From positions 1-21,624 of the IMG/VR virus record IMGVR_UViG_3300033997_000209: 21,624 nucleotides of DNA; one strand, written 5' to 3'. This stretch comes from a virus. The first letter of the stretch is position 1; every line of letters starts with the position of its first letter. The notes below the pieces were generated by a model. That model made no database searches, was not told the origin of the DNA, and saw only the letters and a list, made by a program, of their open reading frames with translations. This document shows positions 8,026-15,016 of this stretch, piece after piece. The position numbers and the translations under genes were made by a program.

Positions 8026-8369
8026 CAGAACTCCTCCACTGCCCAGCCGCCGCCGTCCCGCTTGGGCCTCACCTTCACTGCAATGAAGCGGAACGGGTAC
8101 ATGGCCGCTGCAATCTTGATCTTGGCGCGGGCATCGTCCTGCCAGTGGCCCTTCACTTCGTGGAAGGCCATGACACCGTCAGCCTCCAGCACGGCAAAGT
8201 CCGGCGTATAGAAGGTGTTGTCTGCCAGACGCAGCCTCAGACCCTCGAACCTGTGCCACTGGATCTCACCAGCTGCCTGCAGCGCGCGCAGCCGCTCTGC
8301 ATACGCAGCCTCAGTCTTGTTCATCTCGCCGGCCTTCAACCGGCCCAGTGCCAGCATCCGGCGGTTCAT
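8025..8369 (-). CDS. DUF1064 family, PD-(D/E)xK nuclease-like protein
   Basis: This 114-residue protein matches the phage DUF1064 pattern: MNKTEAAYAERL, an IQWHRFEGLRLRLADNTFYTPDF block, and the ending GGGWAVEEF. A PD-(D/E)xK-type arrangement is visible, with Asp57 in YTPDF and E71-V-K73 in HEVKG, suggesting a metal-dependent nuclease fold. DUF1064 proteins have been proposed as phage Holliday-junction or structure-specific nucleases; activity here is inferred. The start overlaps the Rz stop by four bases. An internal ATG (8324, MNKTEAAY) is a possible alternative start. Confidence 0.78.
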   Translation of the reverse strand: MNRRMLALGRLKAGEMNKTEAAYAERLRALQAAGEIQWHRFEGLRLRLADNTFYTPDFAVLEADGVMAFHEVKGHWQDDARAKIKIAAAMYPFRFIAVKVRPKRDGGGWAVEEF

Positions 8370-8842
8370 GGCGTCACCGGTTGCCGGTCAGCCACGATCA
8401 CTTCTTGGCTGGCGCGGACGTGGTCGTCGGCGTCCCGGCCGATTTGAACAGCAGCTCCCGCAACCTCTGCTCGTAGTTCGGCGTGCGCATCACGTTCGAC
8501 GGCGCCGGCGACGGCTTGGGACAGGAGGCTGGTGCTGCAGGTGGCGAGGTCGTCGCGCAGCTGGAGACGCCCAGAGCGCAGGTCAGCCACAACAGCAGCA
8601 GGGACGGTCGCGGCCGCAGTTCGGTCTTCTTCATGCTTTGCTCCAATGGTGGCCAATGTCTCAGCCTGGGCGTGCTCGGTGGCACGGGTCTGGTTGACCT
8701 GCTGCACCTGAGCGGAGCTGGTACTGGCCTGCTGACGAGCTTCGGCGCCCTCAGCGCGATCATCGCGCCAGGCCCAGCCAACTCCGACCATGGCACCGGA
8801 CCACAGGACGAAGGCGGCGCCTGCGATGACTAAGCGGTTCAC
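8366..8842 (-). CDS. Rz: Rz-like inner-membrane spanin
   Basis: This 158-residue protein has one N-terminal transmembrane segment (about residues 4-26, LVIAGAAFVLWSGAMVGVGWAW). A charged, helical periplasmic domain rich in Ala, Gln and Glu follows, the architecture of a phage i-spanin. i-Spanins pair with a small outer-membrane lipoprotein to fuse the two membranes in the last step of lysis. The matching lipoprotein gene is nested inside this one in another frame. Position directly after the holin-like gene, with an ATGA overlap, supports the role. Confidence 0.82.
   Translation of the reverse strand: MNRLVIAGAAFVLWSGAMVGVGWAWRDDRAEGAEARQQASTSSAQVQQVNQTRATEHAQAETLATIGAKHEEDRTAAATVPAAVVADLRSGRLQLRDDLATCSTSLLSQAVAGAVERDAHAELRAEVAGAAVQIGRDADDHVRASQEVIVADRQPVTP
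8398..8634 (-). CDS. Rz1: Rz1-like outer-membrane lipoprotein spanin, nested in Rz
   Basis: The protein is 78 residues from MKKTELRPRPSLLLL, entirely inside Rz in a different frame. It has a basic start, a hydrophobic signal (SLLLLWLTCALG) and a lipobox ending VSS-Cys26, where signal peptidase II would cleave and lipidate. The mature part is proline-rich at first (SPPAAPASCPKPSPAP), as usual for o-spanins, followed by a short helix. The nested Rz/Rz1 layout is the same as in lambda. Confidence 0.82.
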   Translation of the reverse strand: MKKTELRPRPSLLLLWLTCALGVSSCATTSPPAAPASCPKPSPAPSNVMRTPNYEQRLRELLFKSAGTPTTTSAPAKK

Positions 8843-9153
8843 TCAGATCCTCCTGCCCTGATCGTGTCGCTGTCCGGATCGAATGGCGGCGGCTCGAGGC
8901 CGGCCGCGCGCATCAACCCTTCAAGCCGGTAAATGTGGCGGATGAGCCGCAGTTCCCTGGCCTCCATGCGGCCAACCCGCTCGCCCAGCCGGGTCACTTC
9001 CTCGCGCATCAACTGGATCACGTTGACCTCGGCCCCTTCCCTGGCTGTCTCTACGAACTGCTTGCGCCACCACAGCGCCACACCGCCGGCGCCGACCATC
9101 AGGCCGCCGACGGCCGTGCCGATTGCCTGCCAATCCACGTCGACCCCGATCAT
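8839..9153 (-). CDS. Holin-like lysis-cassette membrane protein
   Basis: This 104-residue protein has one clear transmembrane segment (about residues 9-29, IGTAVGGLMVGAGGVALWW). A charged coiled-coil-like helix follows (about residues 36-85), then an acidic tail. It lies between endolysin and Rz and overlaps both by four bases. A holin or lysis-accessory role is therefore likely, but only one membrane span is visible and the order endolysin-then-holin is less common than the reverse. Confidence 0.62.
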   Translation of the reverse strand: MIGVDVDWQAIGTAVGGLMVGAGGVALWWRKQFVETAREGAEVNVIQLMREEVTRLGERVGRMEARELRLIRHIYRLEGLMRAAGLEPPPFDPDSDTIRAGGSE

Positions 9154-9638
9154 GGCGCCACCGTCCCGCCGGCCTTGCGGTACACGGCCAACAGGTCGGC
9201 AAGCGCATGTTCGTGTTGGCCGTAACCAGCACCCGGCAGGCTCGCCCAGATGTTTCTGACCGCCTTGATGGCCTCCGGGATCTTGCCCGCCTGGATCAGC
9301 GGCAGCGCGCGGCGCTCCCGGATCTGCTGCAGCGCGATCAAGTCCTGGCTCAAGGGCGCGAAGTCCTTCAGGCCCAGCGTCTTCTTGTACGCGTCGTAGT
9401 AGCGGCGCAGCAGCTGGTAGCGGCCGGCTGCCGTGGACTGAATCTTCAGCTTCGGCAGATCCACCAGCACGCGCGGATGGTCGGCGTAGCTCTTGAACAA
9501 CTGCCCGCCGACGATCACGTCATAGCCGCGGTCCTTGGTGGGCTGCTTGCCGTTGTCCGTACCCTCTGACCACGCCAGCATGTCGAGGAAGGCTACGACG
9601 TTCGCGCCGCCAGCCTCTTGGCGAGTGATCTCAGCCAT
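9150..9638 (-). CDS. Endolysin, GH104 lambda-R-like lytic transglycosylase
   Basis: This 162-residue protein is collinear with the GH104 family, which includes lambda R. It has FLDMLAWSEGT with catalytic Glu25, then TKDRGYDVIVGGQLF, DHPRVLVDLP, STAAGRYQLL, and near the end WASLPGAGYGQHEH. These enzymes cleave the glycan backbone of peptidoglycan without hydrolysis. There is no signal peptide, so release needs the holin. AAGGA lies eight bases upstream of the ATG. It is the first gene of the lysis cassette, and its start faces a divergent plus-strand gene. Confidence 0.92.
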   Translation of the reverse strand: MAEITRQEAGGANVVAFLDMLAWSEGTDNGKQPTKDRGYDVIVGGQLFKSYADHPRVLVDLPKLKIQSTAAGRYQLLRRYYDAYKKTLGLKDFAPLSQDLIALQQIRERRALPLIQAGKIPEAIKAVRNIWASLPGAGYGQHEHALADLLAVYRKAGGTVAP

Positions 9639-9654
9639 TGAGTGTGTCCTTGAG

Positions 9655-9684
9655 TTCAGTTATCGGCGGGGGCGTGCGCATAAT
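9655..9684 (+). promoter_or_regulatory. Possible promoter of the 9713-10252 membrane protein gene
   Basis: TTCAGT (9655-9660) and CATAAT (9679-9684) are separated by 18 bases, ending about 29 bases before the start codon at 9713. The match is moderate. It sits in the short divergent gap between the endolysin and the plus-strand gene. Confidence 0.4.
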
Positions 9685-9712
9685 CAGCGGACAAACCAGC
9701 CAGGGGGGGCAT

Positions 9713-10252
9713 ATGAATCAATCGCCGGAAGCCCGTTACACCGAGCAACTTACGCAGCGTCGCCTAGGGGCGCTGGAAAAGGGTTTTGAAAGCCTGCAGA
9801 AGAACCAGCGCACCGTCGAGTCGGAGAAGGAGGCCGAGGCGCTCAACAAGCTGATGGACAAGGAACGGTCAGCCAATGAGGCGTACACCAAGCTGATCGT
9901 AGCGGCAGGCTACGCCGGCTTTCTAACCTTCTGGGGTAAGTCAGCTCAAGTAATCCCCCAGCCACACCATGCGTGGATCGGCACTCTTTTCCTACTGTCC
10001 TTGCTCTGCTACATCGGCTACGAGGTCTACATTTCGGTTCGGAGGGGATTCGCCGTTCAATTAGCGAATCAGCGCCTCAATGAGAATCCGACCCCTGAGG
10101 GCATAGCTCAGTTCAAGGCGTCCTTGACGGACTTCAATCGCCGGGCACACAGAACGTGGCTGCTCGTACTTGTGCCAACTGTCGCCCTCGGATTCGGATC
10201 CGGCCTATGGCTTATCGGCTGGTACATCTACAGCACTTGGGCGAGTCATTGA
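9713..10252 (+). CDS. Three-span membrane protein of unknown function, probable moron
   Basis: The protein is 179 residues from MNQSPEARY; a run of seven G lies just upstream of the ATG. The N-terminal 55 residues are charged and helical, probably a coiled coil. Hydrophobic segments follow at about 60-75, 88-109 and 148-174, with a charged loop between the last two. The gene is transcribed against the late operon, between Q and the endolysin, with its own candidate promoter and a hairpin after its stop. Its GC content is lower than its neighbours. This is the classic form of a moron, a cargo gene expressed in the lysogen. Superinfection exclusion or defence is plausible, but no domain is recognised. 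Confidence 0.75.
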   Translation: MNQSPEARYTEQLTQRRLGALEKGFESLQKNQRTVESEKEAEALNKLMDKERSANEAYTKLIVAAGYAGFLTFWGKSAQVIPQPHHAWIGTLFLLSLLCYIGYEVYISVRRGFAVQLANQRLNENPTPEGIAQFKASLTDFNRRAHRTWLLVLVPTVALGFGSGLWLIGWYIYSTWASH

Positions 10253-10278
10253 TCGAACGACCTCACCCCCGAAAGACA

Positions 10279-10302
10279 AAGCCCCGGCTTGGCCGGGGCT
10301 TG
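10279..10302. terminator. Strong hairpin terminator between the moron and Q
   Basis: AAGCCCCGG and CCGGGGCTT pair around a short loop. On the plus strand it closes the membrane-protein gene (stop at 10252). On the minus strand it is followed by TTTGTCTTTC, a better U-tract, so it may also stop transcription coming out of Q into the lysis genes, as tR' does in lambda. Confidence 0.72.
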
Positions 10303-10334
10303 CGATTGGATGGTGGCAAGATTGCCGTCTTTTT

Positions 10335-10355
10335 CGATGACCTAGGAAGTCATCG
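10335..10355. repeat. Inverted repeat abutting the Q stop codon
   Basis: CGATGAC and GTCATCG form a perfect seven-base inverted repeat around a seven-base centre, ending one base before the Q stop codon. On the minus strand it is followed by A residues, so it is not a terminator in that direction. It could be a regulator site or mRNA 3' stem. Confidence 0.35.
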
Positions 10356-11060
10356 CTATGCCGCCTGCGTGAGTGCCTTGCTGAACTGCCTGGCAGCGCG
10401 CGCTTCGGCTGCACGGAAGTTGAAGAGCATCCACTCATAGACCGGTCGCCAGAACCGGCTGTAGGCGGACCAGTCGGCACCGATGGCAGCCGCACGCTTC
10501 CGGCCGCTGAGCGGATCGAATCCACTCCCCCCGCAGCCGTCGCAGTTCACGATTCCCGCAATCGACGGGTCCATAAGGACCTTCTTGCCTCCACAGCGGG
10601 AACACTCGCATGCACCGGCCATCTCTTCGATCACCGCTCCGGCCAGCACCCCAAGTTGCTCCATCGTGTTGTTCGGCCACGTCGCCGCCCTTGCATCTTC
10701 CAGCACCTGCTCAGCACGCCGCAGTTCACGTCGCTGCACATCCGTCACCGTGCCCCCGCCCCAGCCCATGCTGGCCTTGGCGATCCCGAACTCCGTCCGG
10801 GCATCGGCAAGCTCGTGCATCTGCCGGGTGAACTCGGGCGCGACCAAGCCAACGACAGCCTGGCGCAACTGCTCACGTCTACGCTGGCCGCTCTCGGGCC
10901 ACCACAGTGCCTGCAGCAGCTCATGCCCCAACCCGTGAGGAACATATGCCAACGCTGCGACGATCTCCTGGGTGGACGGGCCACCGGCAGAACCGTCGAA
11001 GCTCATTGTTTTTGGACCAGTCCGGCTGGACAGCAGTTCGCGGGCATTGTTCATTTGCAT
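10356..11060 (-). CDS. Q: Q-like late antitermination protein
   Basis: The protein is 234 residues from MQMNNARELL, with AAGGGG upstream; an ATG two codons later is almost equally placed. A zinc-finger-like element is formed by C153-x-x-C156 (CSRCGG) and C173-x-x-C176 (NCDGCGGSGF). A basic helical segment follows (SGRKRAAAIGADWSAYSRFW). This matches the phage 82/21-type Q antiterminators, which bind at the late promoter and modify RNA polymerase so it reads through terminators. It is the last gene of the early minus-strand operon, immediately before the lysis and head genes, exactly the Q position. The first 100 residues are less conserved in appearance. Confidence 0.68.
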   Translation of the reverse strand: MQMNNARELLSSRTGPKTMSFDGSAGGPSTQEIVAALAYVPHGLGHELLQALWWPESGQRRREQLRQAVVGLVAPEFTRQMHELADARTEFGIAKASMGWGGGTVTDVQRRELRRAEQVLEDARAATWPNNTMEQLGVLAGAVIEEMAGACECSRCGGKKVLMDPSIAGIVNCDGCGGSGFDPLSGRKRAAAIGADWSAYSRFWRPVYEWMLFNFRAAEARAARQFSKALTQAA

Positions 11061-11124
11061 GCGCCTTCCCCTTGGTGGTTTGCTCGTGCAGCGCGCGATC
11101 GCGCCGGATTCTTGGTTGCGTTCA

Positions 11125-11457
11125 TCAGACCGCCGCGGGACCAGCCGGCTCGGCCGCATAGTGCGTGATCGCCGGGTTGTCACCCCGCCAGCTGCCGAAC
11201 ACCGGCCGCTTGCTCACCGAGTCCCACAGCATCAGCCGCCGACCGTCCTGCGGCGCATCCACGATTGATCGCCAGTTCACGGCAGTGCCGGATCGCAGGT
11301 TCCATGCCTGCGCCTGGGGCGCGCGGCAGCCACAGTTGCCGCATTCGATCCACTCGCTGTAGCCCTCGTCGCCATCTGACGACACAACCACATCGTTCTG
11401 ATCTGCAACATTCTTCGATGCGCAGAAGGGGCACGGCTTGAGGTCCAGGTCGGTCAT
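11125..11457 (-). CDS. Lar-like zinc-ribbon protein (restriction-alleviation-like)
   Basis: The protein is 110 residues from MTDLDLKPCPFC. The start overlaps the upstream stop by four bases and has GGGAG eight bases upstream. The N-terminus has the Lar-type pattern LKPCPFCASKNV ... WIECGNCGCRAP ... AWNLRSG, i.e. CPFC and CGNC zinc pairs. Rac-prophage Lar moderates type I restriction; many phage proteins share only the zinc ribbon, so that function is not assured. The C-terminal half (VNWRSIVDAPQDGRRLMLWDS) resembles a DUF551-type module, suggesting a two-module fusion. Confidence 0.68.
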   Translation of the reverse strand: MTDLDLKPCPFCASKNVADQNDVVVSSDGDEGYSEWIECGNCGCRAPQAQAWNLRSGTAVNWRSIVDAPQDGRRLMLWDSVSKRPVFGSWRGDNPAITHYAAEPAGPAAV

Positions 11458-11957
11458 GCTCGCTGCTCCCAGCTGGCCGTCAGGCGCTGCACCTGCCCGC
11501 CGCGGGCCTCGAATTGCTCCACCGTCTCGGCCATGATCCGGCCATCCGTCTCCTTGCCCCACGCCTTCGCCGGCGCCAGACCGGCTCGCTGCGCGACGCG
11601 AGCCCGGTTGATTGTCATTCTGTCGACCCGGGGTTCAGCTGCCAGCCGTGCAGCGCGCGCCCGCGCTTTGGAAGCACGACTGATCTCGCGTGCACGCTCC
11701 ACCCTCTCCTCAGGCGTCCGGAACTTGCGGCGCATGCCGTTACCGGTTGCCTGAAACGTCGCTACCTCACCAATTCCAGTCTTTGCGAGGTATCCGGCAT
11801 CGACCAGGCCGTGGAGCGTGCGCCTCATGGCCTGCCGCTTCTTCCAGCCCTGGACACCAGCGGCGTCACTCGCTTGCGCGGAGGTCACAACCAGCCCCGC
11901 GTTGGCCTCGAACAGCGCGCGAGCCGTATCAGCCATAGATCGCTTTGATTCGGTCAT
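11454..11957 (-). CDS. Winged-helix DNA-binding-like protein, unknown
   Basis: This 167-residue protein has GAGG seven bases upstream of the ATG. Residues 8-75 look like a winged helix: ARALFEANAGLVVTSAQASD, a basic recognition helix KKRQAMRRTLHGLVDAGYL, then a short beta wing VATFQAT. A very basic helical stretch follows (about 80-110, rich in Arg and Ala). It overlaps the Ref-like gene by 29 bases and the Lar-like gene by four. It is probably DNA-binding; its target is unknown. Confidence 0.6.
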   Translation of the reverse strand: MTESKRSMADTARALFEANAGLVVTSAQASDAAGVQGWKKRQAMRRTLHGLVDAGYLAKTGIGEVATFQATGNGMRRKFRTPEERVERAREISRASKARARAARLAAEPRVDRMTINRARVAQRAGLAPAKAWGKETDGRIMAETVEQFEARGGQVQRLTASWEQRA

Positions 11958-12321
11958 GTTTCAACCTCAGTTCGTTGATGTAGGTCTGTTGGTCGATCAG
12001 CTCGTCATCCGAGCCATAGATTTCGTGGAACGTTCGGGAGCCTTCCTTCAGGCTGTGGCCGTAGACCCGAGTCATCCACTTGAACGACCTGCCAGGCAGC
12101 GGCTTGCGCTCGTGGTGCCACCCGCACATGCCGAATCCGAATGCGTGTCCCCTACGGATGTTTCCGGACTTGCAGTGGTGGTACTCGCACCCTTGAATCA
12201 CCCTGTCCTTCGGCAGCAGGTTCCGCATGTAGAGCAGCAGGCACACCATGCAAGGCCCCCTTTTCGCCACCCGGATGCGCTCTTCCTCTGCGCGCGTGGG
12301 AGCCGGTCCGTTCGACCACAT
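11929..12321 (-). CDS. Ref-family RecA-dependent nuclease-like protein
   Basis: This 130-residue protein starts at an ATG overlapping the upstream stop by one base (TGATG). It has an HNH/zinc core: C24-x-x-C27, then GCEYHHCKSGNIRRGHAF (His48, His49, Cys50, His59) and FGMCGWHHERKPLPG (Cys66, His69, His70). This order matches the P1 Ref family, whose member cuts DNA at RecA-formed displacement loops and enhances recombination. It sits in the nin-like segment between replication genes and Q, where recombination accessory genes are common. Family membership is good; RecA dependence is inferred. Confidence 0.72.
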   Translation of the reverse strand: MWSNGPAPTRAEEERIRVAKRGPCMVCLLLYMRNLLPKDRVIQGCEYHHCKSGNIRRGHAFGFGMCGWHHERKPLPGRSFKWMTRVYGHSLKEGSRTFHEIYGSDDELIDQQTYINELRLKHDRIKAIYG

Positions 12322-12515
12322 CAGCGCAGCTCCGGGATGGGGCCGGCATAGCGGGTGATCGGGATCTGGCGCATGCCATCGCGCCACACCCGGGTGCCAC
12401 GGGTCGCGTACAGCACCAGCGGCTTGATCCCGTACCCATAGGCCAGATACCAACCGGCAACCGCTACCGGCTCGGACACCGGACGCACTTCCAGTTCGAC
12501 GTGGTCCTGCCTCAT
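12321..12515 (-). CDS. Small phage protein, unknown
   Basis: This 64-residue ORF (MRQDHVELEVRPVSEPVAVA start) is linked to both neighbours: ATGA overlap with the upstream loader gene and TGATG overlap with the Ref-like gene. That spacing and protein-like composition support translation. It is beta-rich with aromatic residues (GWYLAYGYG). No domain is recognised. Confidence 0.58.
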   Translation of the reverse strand: MRQDHVELEVRPVSEPVAVAGWYLAYGYGIKPLVLYATRGTRVWRDGMRQIPITRYAGPIPELR

Positions 12516-13183
12516 GCCGCGGCGTCCTGAGCGGAACCGAGCAGCTCGGCGATCTCGGCCAGCCGCTTCCGGGCGCGCTCGTTCGCTTGCGGACTCGTCT
12601 CCACTCGGCCAGCCAGTAGCGCAAGCGGATTGAACACGGGCGTGGCCGGAGGCAGCGACAGGTAATCAGCAACCTGCTCGTGCGCCAGGCGGCCGGCAGC
12701 TACCGCCTGCTGCAGCGCTGCGTCCCGTGCGCCGGAGTCATGGCCCAGCGACGGCTGGTAGACGGCACAGCCACCCGCAGCGCGCGCCTCCTTCACCAAT
12801 CGGACGTACACCTCCAGGAACGCTGCCCGGCCAGCAATCTTGTCTCCGGCCTCCACCAGCGGCAGCGCCACGGTCCATGCGTCCCGGGTCTGCTCGGTCC
12901 AAACCAGCGTCACCGCCTCGTCAGCGGCGCGGATGGCCACGGCCCATGCTTCGTTGGGTGCCGGGTGTCCGTCGTCGATGCGCTCCATGATCGCGGCAAG
13001 GCTGAGCTTGCCTTTCACCTCACGGCGGCAGGCAGTAAGCGCGTTGGCCAGCACCTGCAGCGGATAGGTCGCCAAGTCGGTGACCATGTAAGCCGCGGCG
13101 GCCGGGCGGATCTGCTCGCCCATCACCTCGGCCGTGGCCACCAGCATTTCGACCAGCCTGTCCTGATCAGCATCACTAAGCAT
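12512..13183 (-). CDS. Probable replication accessory (helicase-loader-like) protein
   Basis: This 223-residue protein overlaps the O-like initiator by eight bases, the place of lambda P. The N-terminal half is helical and contains a conserved-looking block, VLANALTACRREVKGKLSLA followed by IMERIDDGHPAPNEAWA. This block recurs in phage proteins encoded next to replication initiators. The middle has VWTEQTRDAWTVALPLVEAGD and an Arg-rich AFLEVYVRLVKEAR helix. No Walker motif is present, so if it loads a helicase it would do so like lambda P rather than DnaC. Function rests mainly on position. Confidence 0.55.
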   Translation of the reverse strand: MLSDADQDRLVEMLVATAEVMGEQIRPAAAAYMVTDLATYPLQVLANALTACRREVKGKLSLAAIMERIDDGHPAPNEAWAVAIRAADEAVTLVWTEQTRDAWTVALPLVEAGDKIAGRAAFLEVYVRLVKEARAAGGCAVYQPSLGHDSGARDAALQQAVAAGRLAHEQVADYLSLPPATPVFNPLALLAGRVETSPQANERARKRLAEIAELLGSAQDAAA

Positions 13184-14066
13184 TCGCGTTCCCCTTCAAG
13201 CGGCGCAGCAGCGCCTTGGCGTCGTCGGCCGCGTTGGCATTGGCCTGCGTCTGGTCCTGCTGCCGGGCGCTGGTGTCGGTCACCTGCCGCCCGGTCGCCC
13301 ACTGCGTGCGGTACGCCTCGGCCCCGGCCAGCAGCACGCCCAGGTCGTGCATCCGCTTCACGGCGTAGTTCTCGTTGACGCTCAGGAACCAGCCCGCCAC
13401 CTGCGGCGCCTCTTCCCGGCCCAGCCGCTTCACCAGATCCCGAACGTTGGTGTTGACCTTGGCGTTGCGGACAGGGTCCACGCCGTGACGGATGCGGTAG
13501 GCGGCCCGGTAGGCGGCCCACGTCGCCTTGCAGGCCAGCTGCATCTGCTCCTCCAGCTCCGCCTTCGTCGGCGGCGTCGCCACCGGCGGCGCAATTGGCG
13601 GTTCATCTGACGGTTCAATGGGGGTTATATGACGGTTAGGCGGCACGGGGCGCACCTCCAGACCTGCGCCCGGTGCATCCCCTCCTGCAGCGGGCGCATC
13701 CCCACCTGCACCGGGCGCACCCCCTGCATGGGGCGCAGCACCTGCGCCCGGTGCAGTACCGTTCTTTCCAGTCTTGCGGGTGCCCTTGGACGGCGCAGCG
13801 GCAGCGTTGAATTTGGCCGGCGTAACCGAATAGACCGTGCTGCTGTTGAACCGGCGATCGCGCGCCAGCAGGCCAACGGCCTCCAGATGATCCATGGCGC
13901 TACGTACAGCGCGCGCCGACATGCAGCAGCGCGCAGCGATGGTGCCGACCGCTGGCCAGCACACGCCGTCGTCGTTCGCTTGGTCAGCCAGCGAGATCAG
14001 CACAGCCTTCTGCGTCACGCTCAGGCCCTGCAGCGGCCAGCACTGCGACATGATGATCGTCGACAT
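13176..14066 (-). CDS. O-like replication initiation protein with internal iterons
   Basis: The protein is 296 residues. Residues 1-75 form a helix-turn-helix domain of the HTH_36 type found in phage replication proteins: LSVTQKAVLISLADQAN, CWPAVGTIAARCCMSARAVRSAM, then HLEAVGLL. Residues about 103-133 are a Gly/Ala/Pro low-complexity linker encoded by repeated DNA. The C-terminal part (about 160-280) is helical and basic. The layout, with a DNA-binding N-terminus, a linker encoding iterons and a loader-interacting C-terminus, parallels lambda O, whose origin lies inside the gene. The start at 14066 lies one base after the upstream stop. Confidence 0.7.
   Translation of the reverse strand: MSTIIMSQCWPLQGLSVTQKAVLISLADQANDDGVCWPAVGTIAARCCMSARAVRSAMDHLEAVGLLARDRRFNSSTVYSVTPAKFNAAAAPSKGTRKTGKNGTAPGAGAAPHAGGAPGAGGDAPAAGGDAPGAGLEVRPVPPNRHITPIEPSDEPPIAPPVATPPTKAELEEQMQLACKATWAAYRAAYRIRHGVDPVRNAKVNTNVRDLVKRLGREEAPQVAGWFLSVNENYAVKRMHDLGVLLAGAEAYRTQWATGRQVTDTSARQQDQTQANANAADDAKALLRRLKGNANA
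13640..13758. repeat. Iteron-like repeats within the O-like gene, candidate replication origin
   Basis: Five units begin at 13663, 13684, 13705, 13723 and 13741, spaced 21, 21, 18 and 18 bases. A weaker sixth starts near 13640. The core is the near-palindrome TGCGCCCGGTGCA or its exact complement TGCACCGGGCGCA. Less GC-rich DNA with two TGACGGTT copies lies at about 13605-13640, on the 3' side of the gene, as the AT-rich part of lambda ori does. The origin function is inferred. Confidence 0.55.
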
Positions 14067-14067
14067 G

Positions 14068-14379
14068 TCAGAGCCCCAGCGTCATGTTTTCGCCCGGCGC
14101 CACCGGCCACCAGGTGCACGCGGGCTTGCCGGTGGTGGCGCACGGAGCGGTCGGCCCACGCCAGATGCGGCCCTCTCGGGCCAGCTCAGGAAGGCGGCGA
14201 CCAAGCATGTGGCGGTCAAGGCCGGTCAGCGCCGCGAGGTGCAGACTGCTCTGACCGGGATGACGCTGGACGGCGACTGCGGCCATGGTCTGCTGGTCGA
14301 GCAGCTTGCCGGTAGAGACAAGGTCGGCCGCTGCAACGTGGCTGCTGTTGGGATCGGAGGAACGAGCCAAATGGATCAT
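14068..14379 (-). CDS. Small winged-helix-like protein, unknown
   Basis: The protein is 103 residues from MIHLARSSDPNSSH; the start is set by GGGGAGGG upstream and an ATGA overlap with the CII-like gene. The middle, with SSLHLAALTGLDRHMLGRRLPELAREGRIW, reads as a helix-turn-helix followed by a wing. The C-terminus (APCATTGKPACTWWPV) would complete the wing. Such proteins are frequent just before O-like genes in siphophages of this group. A regulatory or replication-accessory role is possible. Confidence 0.62.
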   Translation of the reverse strand: MIHLARSSDPNSSHVAAADLVSTGKLLDQQTMAAVAVQRHPGQSSLHLAALTGLDRHMLGRRLPELAREGRIWRGPTAPCATTGKPACTWWPVAPGENMTLGL

Positions 14380-14906
14380 CGGACTGCCCTCCCCTTCGAC
14401 GCAGCCCGCGCGACGTTGCGCTCCAGGCGGTTGGCCATCGTGCGCAGCGCGCGGATCTCGGCAATCATCTGCTCGGCCTCGGCGTTCGTGATGGTCGAGT
14501 CGGCGATGGCCTCCACGGCCGTGCCGGACAACTTCCCTACCCGGCTGGTGATCTCCAGCAGCTTCATCTGGATGGCGCCGATCTCGTCGGACCAGCCACC
14601 CTCCGGCGCCGGAGGCAACACGTCGGCGGCCATGCCAAAGCGCGCCACCAGCGACTGGAGCCAACCCAGCGCGCGCTCACCGCCGCCAGCCTGCTCCTGC
14701 ATCCACTCGGTCAGCAGTTCAGCGATCTGGAGCGTCACCGACTCACCCTCCAGACCGCGCAACTTGGCGCGCAACGTTTCGGGGTGCATCGACTTGCCCC
14801 GGCGCTGGGCCAGGTACGCAGCTGCAGCTTCGACACCACCCGGCGTCTCACGCACGGAGTTGTAGAGGTTGTCGAGCCAGTTGAGGGAAGAAGTGCGGCA
14901 GGTCAT
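14376..14906 (-). CDS. CII-like regulator (Phage_CP76 family)
   Basis: This 176-residue protein has an N-terminal half with the pattern of the CP76 family of phage CII-like regulators: LDNLYNSVRETPGGVEAAAA, YLAQRRGKSMHPETLRAKLRG, then SVTLQIAELLTEWMQ. This reads as a helix-turn-helix in which SMHPETLRAKL would be the recognition part. The C-terminal half is helical, with probable oligomerisation helices (MIAEIRALRTMANRLER). It follows the cro-like gene and precedes the replication genes, the lambda cII position. A lysogeny-activator role is inferred from family and position. Confidence 0.65.
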   Translation of the reverse strand: MTCRTSSLNWLDNLYNSVRETPGGVEAAAAYLAQRRGKSMHPETLRAKLRGLEGESVTLQIAELLTEWMQEQAGGGERALGWLQSLVARFGMAADVLPPAPEGGWSDEIGAIQMKLLEITSRVGKLSGTAVEAIADSTITNAEAEQMIAEIRALRTMANRLERNVARAASKGRAVR

Positions 14907-15016
14907 CGGGTCACCTTGGGAGGGACGGTGTTTCAGGGTTTCGGGCTGGGCCCGGGTGGCGCACGATGGGCGCCATGGAGATCAACTACTCAGGGACGAC
15001 GGCCAGGGATGGCCTT

